Of a stretch of DNA of 32,954 nucleotides, positions 1-7,100 are shown piece after piece. Source of the stretch: Alphaproteobacteria bacterium. GTDB lineage: Bacteria; Pseudomonadota; Alphaproteobacteria; Sphingomonadales; Sphingomonadaceae. The position numbers and the translations under genes are program-made. The notes under the pieces are model-generated. The model saw only the letters and a list, made by a program, of their open reading frames with translations, did not search any database and was not told the origin of the DNA. The DNA is taken from positions 1 through 32,954 of the forward strand of contig JAHJHL010000016.1 of NCBI GenBank assembly GCA_018823905.1, written 5' to 3'. Within the stretch, counting starts at the first letter, position 1. Each line of letters opens with the position of its first letter.

Positions 1-33
1 ATCGCTGCGCGACAGGGAGGATTTTCGCCTCAC

Positions 34-62
34 CGTCATCCCGGATCAAGTTCGGGATAACG
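34..62. repeat. REP-like short inverted repeat
   Basis: Between the window start and the stop codon of the first receptor gene lies a short imperfect palindrome. Its arms are ATCCCG (38-43) and CGGGAT (53-58), flanked by CGTC and AACG. Sequences of the type 'GTCATCCCGGA...' are common dispersed repeats between genes in sphingomonads (general knowledge). It sits about 20 bp past the receptor stop, so it may also protect or terminate that transcript. There is no U-run, so it is not a classical terminator. Nothing else is seen in bases 1-82. Confidence 0.5.
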
Positions 63-82
63 GAGCAGACCCTAACCTCCCC

Positions 83-3000
83 CTAAATCTTCCCCCGCAC
101 GCTCAAAAACATCCGGCGCCCCAAATAATCATATTGCGTCCCGAACGCGGGCGCCTGCCCGATCACCGGCGGCGTCGCCGTCACCACGGTCGACACCCGC
201 GGCGGCGGCGTGTCGAACAGGTTCGCGACCCCCAAAGTAATCCGGAACCGCTCGGCAACATCGCGGCTCAGCGACAGCGAGTGGTAGAAGGTCGCGGGCA
301 CGCTGACGTCGGGGCAGAAGCGCCCGCCGGGGCGGAAGCTGGAGGTGCGGCACGGATCGCCGCCCTGCGCGCGCAGCAAATCGGCCATGTTCGACGCGGC
401 GCCCGTCACATCGAGCCCGTAGAACAAGGTCCAGCCGCCTTTCATCCAGCCGAGGTTGAAATCGCCGACCCATTTCGGATTGCCGATCTTGCCATTGTCG
501 TCGATCACCGTGCCGGGGAACAGCGCGACCTTGTCCTCGAGCTGCCAGGTCATCTGCGCGCGGAACGCCAGCGCGCCGAGGTTACCCAGATCCTGATCGA
601 TCGCCAGCGACAGGTCGACGCCGCGATTGCGCTGGCGGCTGATGTTGACATAGCGGTCGGTGACCCCCGCGACGCTCTGTGCGTCGGGGCCAGTCGGTGC
701 GCGCGTAAACAGCGCGCACAGCGACTCGTCGGGGAAGGCGTCCGAATCATAACAGCCGCTCAGGATGTTTCCGGCGCCGAGTAAGGTGATCTCGTCCTTC
801 ACCTTGATGTCGAAATAGTCGATCGCCAGGCTGGTCCGCAGCCCGCCCCACAGCGCCCCCGACAGATCGGGGGTCAAAATGACCGACACGGTTTTGGCGG
901 TCGAGGTTTCGGGCTTGAGCTGGCCGATGCCGCCCCCCGACACGATCGTCGCCGGGCCGATCCCGCCCGCAAAATTCGGGCCTATGCCATCGGCGGCACA
1001 ATTGTCGAACACCCGCTGGCTGATCGCCCCCGCCGCCAGCCGCGCTGCGCTCTGAATGCACGGGTCGATCGCCTGCTGCCCCAAAAAGCCGGTCTGATTT
1101 TCGAGGAACAGCTCGAACAGCGCCGGGGCGCGGAACGAGGTGCCCCAGGTGCCGCGAAAGCGCAGCCAGTCGGTCACCGCCCAGTCGGCGCCGACCTTCC
1201 ATGTCGTGTCGCTGAAACGATCCTGCACCCCGTCGCGGCGCGTCGCCTCGACATGCGTATAGCGCGCCGCGCCCGACAACGTCAGCCGCTCGATCATCGG
1301 CACGCCTTCGAGCAGCGGTACCTCGACCTCGCCGAACAACTCCTTCGAGACGGTGCGCCCGGCGGTGATGCCCGAGGTTGTAAAGTTGGCGACATTGCCC
1401 GCCAGCGTCGCTTCGCCGGGGGTATCGTTGATTTCGTCGCGGCGGATATTGGCACCAAACGCCGCGCCGACCGGTCCGGCGGGCAGCGTGAACAATTTGC
1501 CCGTCAGCAGCGCCTCGGCCGAAGTCTGCTTGAACAAGGTTCGCCCGGTTTCGCGCCCGGTCAGGAAGGCGCGCTCGGCAGCCGTGAAATCGCCGCGCAG
1601 CACGCGCGGGTCCGTGAAGTCGATGTCGATGCACTCCGCGCCGCGGATCGCGGTCGTGGTGCCGACGCACGAGCGGGTGCGCAAGGTCTGCGACGCGAGC
1701 GCATCCTGATAGATCACGTCCTGCGTATAGCTGGCATCCGACCGGCTGTGCTGGCCGTGAATATCCCATTTCCACCCGCCGCCGAATGTGCCGCGCAGCC
1801 CCAGCACCCCGCGGTAATAATCGACATCGGCCTCGCTTTGCGACTTCACCAGCACCCGCGGGCGCAGGATGAGGTTGCCGCCGAATTCGCCGTTGAACGG
1901 ATCGCCCATGTCGAACGGGTCGCAATTGTTCGCCGCCGGATTGCAGAGGAAAAAGGGCAGCATCGACGCGCCGGTAAACTGTTCCAGCGTCAGCACCTGA
2001 AAGCCGGTGTTGCGCGACTTGCGGTTGTTGAAAAGCGCTTCACCGTACAGCGTGATGCCATCGGTCACGTCATAGGCCGCGTCGGCAAAGGCGCTGATCC
2101 GGCTCACCCCCGAAAACACGTCCGAATCCTGCTCGACCGGCTCGAACTGGTTGAGCGCACCGGCCGATGGGCCGTCAAAATTGACCCCGAAAAAGTCGGC
2201 GGGGCCGAACACCCCGATCGGGTTATAGGCATTGATCGGAATGCCGACCGCCGCAAATTCGGCGCCATATTGTCCGGCAAAGACCGCCTGCCCGTTCGGC
2301 GCGATCAGCCCGGGGCCAAAGGTCGGAAAACCGTCCGGATCGACCCCCGAAAAATCGCCGAAGACGATCGCATTGCCCACGGTACTGCTGCACGCCGGCC
2401 GCCCGGTACGAAAATCGACGATGTCGGCGCGGCTGCCATCGGCCTCGCGCTTCAGATATTCTTCGGAGCAGAACAGAAAACCGCGGTCGCGGCGCGTCAG
2501 GTTTTGCTGACGGAAAACATCGACTGTCGCGAAAAAATGCCCGCGGTCGAACGTCTTGCCAAAACTCGCATCGACGCCATAGCTTTCGCTGCCGCCATGC
2601 TCGGTGATCGACGAAAAGCCGCCGCCTTCGAAGCCGTTAAGATCGTTGCGGGTCAATATATTGACCACCCCCGCGACCGCATCCGAGCCATAGATCGACG
2701 AGGCACCGGTCTTCAGCACCTCGACCTGGCGCACCACCGACAGCGGCAGCACGTTGAGGTCGAAGGGCGCGACCGACCCGCGGATCCCCGCCGGCCCGGC
2801 GCGGCGCCCGTTGATCAGCACCAGCGTCCGCTCGGCGCCCAGCCCGCGCAGCGACACGCTCTGCACATCATTGCCGCCATTGGCGACAAAACGGTTCGAA
2901 ATTGCCGAGGTAATCTGGATCGATCCCTGCGCCGCGGGGGTCGATTGCAATATGTCGGCCAGCTGGATCTGCCCCTGCAATTTCGCGCTATCGGGGTCGA

Positions 3001-3163
3001 TGATCTGGATCGGGTCGGCGCTGGTAAATTCGCTTTTCGCGATGCGCGATCCAGTGACGACGATGTCGTCGTCGCCGGTCTGTGCGACGGCCGGAGTCGC
3101 GATCAACGCGATCACCGAGGCCGTTGCGGCCAGAAACACCTGGGGGCGGGTGCCTGATTTCAT
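83..3163 (-). CDS. TonB-dependent outer membrane receptor
   Basis: This 1026-residue protein should be a 22-strand outer-membrane beta-barrel that imports a scarce nutrient using TonB-ExbBD energy. It has a signal peptide ending in 'TPAVA' before Q28. A TonB box, 'DDIVVTGSR', follows at about residues 32-40. Next come a plug domain with 'SVSLRGLGAERTLVLINGRR' and 'VEVLKTGASSIYGSDAVAGV', a long barrel, and a C-terminal strand ending in 'RRMFLSVRGKI'. The start is the ATG at 3163, preceded by GGAAAAA. Cysteines occur as close pairs in the barrel half (for example 'CNPAANNC' and 'CYDSDAFPDESLC'), which suggests loop disulfides. The gene is divergent from hisE. The substrate cannot be told from sequence: no neighbouring gene gives a clue, and hisE is probably unrelated. 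Confidence 0.95.
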   Translation of the reverse strand: MKSGTRPQVFLAATASVIALIATPAVAQTGDDDIVVTGSRIAKSEFTSADPIQIIDPDSAKLQGQIQLADILQSTPAAQGSIQITSAISNRFVANGGNDVQSVSLRGLGAERTLVLINGRRAGPAGIRGSVAPFDLNVLPLSVVRQVEVLKTGASSIYGSDAVAGVVNILTRNDLNGFEGGGFSSITEHGGSESYGVDASFGKTFDRGHFFATVDVFRQQNLTRRDRGFLFCSEEYLKREADGSRADIVDFRTGRPACSSTVGNAIVFGDFSGVDPDGFPTFGPGLIAPNGQAVFAGQYGAEFAAVGIPINAYNPIGVFGPADFFGVNFDGPSAGALNQFEPVEQDSDVFSGVSRISAFADAAYDVTDGITLYGEALFNNRKSRNTGFQVLTLEQFTGASMLPFFLCNPAANNCDPFDMGDPFNGEFGGNLILRPRVLVKSQSEADVDYYRGVLGLRGTFGGGWKWDIHGQHSRSDASYTQDVIYQDALASQTLRTRSCVGTTTAIRGAECIDIDFTDPRVLRGDFTAAERAFLTGRETGRTLFKQTSAEALLTGKLFTLPAGPVGAAFGANIRRDEINDTPGEATLAGNVANFTTSGITAGRTVSKELFGEVEVPLLEGVPMIERLTLSGAARYTHVEATRRDGVQDRFSDTTWKVGADWAVTDWLRFRGTWGTSFRAPALFELFLENQTGFLGQQAIDPCIQSAARLAAGAISQRVFDNCAADGIGPNFAGGIGPATIVSGGGIGQLKPETSTAKTVSVILTPDLSGALWGGLRTSLAIDYFDIKVKDEITLLGAGNILSGCYDSDAFPDESLCALFTRAPTGPDAQSVAGVTDRYVNISRQRNRGVDLSLAIDQDLGNLGALAFRAQMTWQLEDKVALFPGTVIDDNGKIGNPKWVGDFNLGWMKGGWTLFYGLDVTGAASNMADLLRAQGGDPCRTSSFRPGGRFCPDVSVPATFYHSLSLSRDVAERFRITLGVANLFDTPPPRVSTVVTATPPVIGQAPAFGTQYDYLGRRMFLSVRGKI

Positions 3164-3335
3164 GATATTTTTTCCGAACGTAATAGTTGAACTCGCCCCC
3201 CGGCGCGGAAAAGATACGGCGAACCGCGTTTCGATATGGTTACCGGCGGATAAAATTCCGATCGTGCGGCCTGCGCGCCACAGCTTGTCGGCGCGCGCCT
3301 GCCCCGCTAGTCACGCTCGCAAAGGGAGTGCGCGG

Positions 3336-3668
3336 ATGAGCATAGCAATGGGTGAAGCGCTGGGGCGGCTCGAGGCGGTCATCCACAACCGGCTCACCGC
3401 GGGCGAAGCCGAAGCCTCCTATGTCGCCAGCCTCGCCGCCAAGGGCCGCGGCAAGATCGCGCAGAAGCTCGGCGAGGAAGCCGTCGAGGCGGTGATCGCC
3501 GCGGTCAGCGAGGACGACCCCGCGCTGATCGGCGAAGCGAGCGACCTTGTCTTCCACCTCTCGATCCTGCTCGCCGAGCGCGGCATCACCTGGGACGCGA
3601 TCGCCGCCGAACTCACCCGCCGCCACGGCACCTCGGGCCACACCGAAAAAGCCAGCCGCCAGCCGTAG
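3336..3668 (+). CDS. hisE: Phosphoribosyl-ATP pyrophosphatase (HisE)
   Basis: Cytoplasmic enzyme of histidine biosynthesis that hydrolyses phosphoribosyl-ATP to phosphoribosyl-AMP and pyrophosphate. At 110 residues it has the normal length of a stand-alone HisE. It shows the all-alpha MazG/HisE signature: 'KIAQKLGEEAVEAVIAA' followed by 'EASDLVFHLSILLAERGI', which carry the acidic metal-binding residues. The ATG at 3336 is preceded by AAAGGGAG at 3321-3328, so it is preferred over upstream in-frame codons. The HIT gene begins 8 bp after its stop, so the two are probably co-transcribed. In many alphaproteobacteria hisE directly follows hisF; here a divergent TonB receptor lies upstream instead. 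Confidence 0.93.
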   Translation: MSIAMGEALGRLEAVIHNRLTAGEAEASYVASLAAKGRGKIAQKLGEEAVEAVIAAVSEDDPALIGEASDLVFHLSILLAERGITWDAIAAELTRRHGTSGHTEKASRQP

Positions 3669-3676
3669 GAGCCACC

Positions 3677-4054
3677 ATGCCGATCGACGCCACCCAGCCC
3701 TATGACGACAACAATATCTTTGCCCGCATCCTGCGCGGCGAGCTGCCGTCGAAGACCGTCTATGACGACGAATTCGCCCTCGCCTTCCACGACATCAATC
3801 CGCAGGCGCCGCTCCACATCCTCGTGATCCCCAAGGGCGCCTATGTCAGCTGGGACGATTTTTCGGCGCGCGCGAGCGACGCCGAAATCGCGGGTTTTGT
3901 CCGCGCCGTCGGCCAGGTCGCGCGCGACGCGGGGCTCGTCGTCCCCGGCTACCGCCTGCTCGCCAACACCGGGCTCGACAGCCACCAGGAAGTCCCCCAC
4001 CTCCACGTCCATATCTTCGCCGGTAAAAAGCTCGGCCCGATGCTCGCGCGCTGA
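3677..4054 (+). CDS. HIT-family nucleotide-binding hydrolase
   Basis: A 125-residue histidine-triad protein of the HinT branch, expected to be a cytoplasmic homodimer that hydrolyses nucleoside phosphoramidates or AMP-linked compounds. The triad is H108-x-H110-x-H112 within 'PHLHVHIFAGKKLGPM'. The N-terminal half carries the family pattern 'IFARILRGELPSKTVYDDEFALAFHDINPQAPLHILVIPK', seen here in outline. It starts 8 bp after the hisE stop with AGGAG in between. HIT genes often sit next to hisE in alphaproteobacteria, so the pair is probably an old unit. The true cellular substrate is unknown for most bacterial members. Confidence 0.92.
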   Translation: MPIDATQPYDDNNIFARILRGELPSKTVYDDEFALAFHDINPQAPLHILVIPKGAYVSWDDFSARASDAEIAGFVRAVGQVARDAGLVVPGYRLLANTGLDSHQEVPHLHVHIFAGKKLGPMLAR

Positions 4055-4063
4055 TGTTTGGCC

Positions 4064-4087
4064 GCTGTCTATGACCGCGGTCACAGC
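4064..4087 (+). terminator. Possible weak terminator hairpin after the HIT gene
   Basis: Ten bases after the HIT stop codon there is a perfect 12-bp palindrome, TGACCGCGGTCA (4072-4083), nested between GCTGT and ACAGC. A short pyrimidine run, CCTTTTCC, follows. It could fold as a hairpin and end the hisE-HIT transcript, but the outer stem is asymmetric and the T-run is short. The palindrome could instead be an operator for the A2M gene downstream. Confidence 0.35.
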
Positions 4088-4193
4088 CTTTTCCTGAAAC
4101 GCGGCTAAGCGTTCCCGGTATGCGGCGACGGGTGGACAGCTGCCCCTGTTTCCAGCAGGATAGCGGCGCGGGTTTATGCGGGGAGACGGTGCG

Positions 4194-7100
4194 ATGAAAA
4201 TGCGATGGCAGGGACTCGCGGCAATGTTCGCCGCCAAGGCAAAACTGGCGCTGATCCTGCCCCTCACCCTCGCGATGGCCGCCACCGCGACCGCCGACAC
4301 CGTACCGCAGGTCACCCTCGCCACCCCGGGCAGTTCGGGGACCGGCGACGGCACGATCACCCGCTTCACCTTGCGCTTTTCCGAAGACATGGTCCCGCTC
4401 GGCGATCCCCGCGCCGCCGCCCCCGCAACCAACGACTGCAAATTGCCGTCGTCATCCCGCTGGGTCGACACCCGCACCTGGGTGCTCGAGTTCGACAAAC
4501 CGCTCCCCGGCGGGCTGCGCTGCCATGTCGAGCTCCGCAATGGCCTCAAGACCGCGCGCGGCATCGCGGTCGCCGGTAACGACCGCTTTGCGCTCGACAC
4601 CGGCGGCCCCTCGGCGCGCGCGATCCTCGCGGGCGGGATGAACGGCGATGTCGAGGAGGACCAGATATTCCTCGTCGCCACCAACGTCGCCGCCGACCGC
4701 GCCTCGGTCGGCCGCTTTGGCTATTGCGCGGTCAACGGGATCGGCGAGAAGATCCCGCTCGACGTCCTGCCGCGCGCTACCGCGACCGAAATCCTGACCG
4801 GGCTCGGCGACGCCAACTGGTCGCGCCAGTCGTTCACTTACAATGCCGGACTGCCGCTGCGCTTCCCCGCCGCGGGCGCCGACCGCGAGGCGGTGCTCGA
4901 CCGCGTCGTCCCGGTCAAATGCCGCCGCCCGCTGCCCCCGGGACGCGAGATGGCGGTCGTCTGGGACGCGCGCATTTCGCAAGCCGGGGTTCCCGGCCGC
5001 ACCGCCGGGCGCGACCAGCGCTTCGATTTCGACGTCCGCCCCGCCTTCACCGCCAAAATGTCGTGCCGCCGCGTCAATCCGCAAGCGGGCTGCAACCCGG
5101 TGCAGGACGTCACGCTCAGCTTCGCCTCGCCGGTCGCGCGCGAAACCGTGCTCGCCGCGACGCTGACCACCGCCGACGGCAAGCGGCTGACCCCCAAGGT
5201 CGACGACGACGACAAAAATGACGCCTACCTCACCAGCGTCCGCTTCACCGGCCCGCTGCCGCAGAATGTCGACGCGACGCTGGTGCTGCCCGCCGACGTC
5301 ACCGACCAGAGCGGCCGCAAGCTGCAGAACCAGTCGAATTTCCCGCTGAAATTCCACATCGACCGCGCCCCGCCTTTGGTCAAATTCGCCGCCGAATTCG
5401 GCATCCTCGAAGCCGGCGAGGGCGGCGTCCTGCCCGTCACCGTGCGCGGCGTCGAAGGGACGATGGTCCAGTCAAACCTCAAAATGCCCGCCACCGCGCT
5501 GAAAGTCGGCGACGACGACGTCGCAATCGCGCGCTGGCTGAAACGCGTCGATGACGCCGACGACACCGACTATCGCGAGGAAAAGGACCGCAGCGGCAAG
5601 GACATCCGGGTCAATTACACCGGCACCAAATCGGTGTTCGCCGACGCCCCCGCGGGCGGCGAGCGCCGCGACCTGCAACTGACCCCGCCCGGCGGCGGCA
5701 AGGAATTCGAGGTCGTCGGCATCCCGCTCACCGAAAAGGGCTTCCACGTCGTCGAAATCGCCAGCCCCGAACTCGGCGCGGCGCTACTCGGGCGCAAGGC
5801 GACGCGCTATGTCGCGACCGCCGCGCTCGTCACCAACATGGCGGTCCATTTCAAATGGGGCCGCGAAGGCTCGCTCGCCTGGGTGACCGCGCTCGACACC
5901 GGCCTGCCCGTCGCGGGCGCCGACATCCGCGTCTCGGACAGCTGCACCGGCCGCCTGCTGGCGCGCGGCACCGCCGACAAGGCCGGCCGCCTCGCCTTTG
6001 CCGACGGCCTGCCCCAGCCTGAGACGTATTCGAGCTGCCAGGAGAAGCCCGACATGGCCAGCAGCGAGGGCCATGCGCTGATGGTCTCCGCGCGCTCGGG
6101 CGACGATTTCAGCTTCACCCTCACCGATTGGGGTCGCGGCATCCGCCCCTATGACTTCGACCTCCCCTATGGCTGGTCGGAGCGCGAGGATATTCTCCAC
6201 ACCGTCTTCGACCGCTCGCTGGTGAAGGCGGGCGAGACCGTCCATATGAAGCATATCCTGCGCCGCCCCGTCGGCACCGGCTTCATGACGCCGCAGCCGC
6301 TCGCGGGGAAATTGCGCCTCGTCCACCGCGGCTCCGACACCGAATTTGAAATGCCCTTCGCGATTCCCGCGACCGGCAGCGGCGAGACCGTGTGGAACGT
6401 CCCCGCCTCGGCGCCGATGGGCGATTATGAACTGGTGTTCGTCACCAAAGACAAGGATGGCGAGGACAAGACGATCTGGTCGGGCCAGTCGGTCAAGGTC
6501 GACGAATATCGCCTGCCGACGATGAAGGCGACCGTCACCGGGCCCAAGACATCGCCGGTGCGCCCGACCGCGGTGCCGCTGTCGCTGTTCGTCGGCTATT
6601 TGTCGGGCGGCCCCGCGCCGAATATCCCGGTCGAACTGCGCACCAATTTCCGCTCCAGCTGGTCGCCGCCGCAAGATTATCGCGACTGGAATTTCGACGG
6701 CCAGCCGGTCAAGGAAGGCGTGATCCAGCTCGACGACAGCGGCGACGAGCCCGCCGCCGACCTGCCGCTCGCGCGCTCGGTCCCGCTGAAGCTCGACGCC
6801 AATGGCGCTGCCACGACCAGCGTCGCGGTCGACCAGCCAATCACCGAACCAACGGTGATGGCGGCCGAAATGGATTATGAGGACGCCAATGGCGAAACCC
6901 TGACCGCAAGCCGCCGCATCACCCTTTACCCCTCCGCCGTCCGCCTCGGGCTCAAGACCGACGGCTGGCTGATGCGCGACAATGATCTGAAGCTCAATTT
7001 CATCGCGCTGAACCTCGACGGCAAGCCGATTTCGGGCCAGCGCGTCGCGGTCGCGCTCTACAACCGCGAGATCATCACCGCGCGGCGCCGCCTGATCGGC

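Noticed and set aside
1253..3157. Long plus-strand open frame (634 codons) opposite the first TonB receptor
   Set aside because: It is the antisense of a clear receptor gene. High GC removes stop codons, and the translation is rich in R, A and Q with no domain.
4176..4193. Upstream ATG as the A2M start
   Set aside because: The ribosome-binding sequence GGGGAGAC lies after this ATG and before the one at 4194, so 4194 is the better start.
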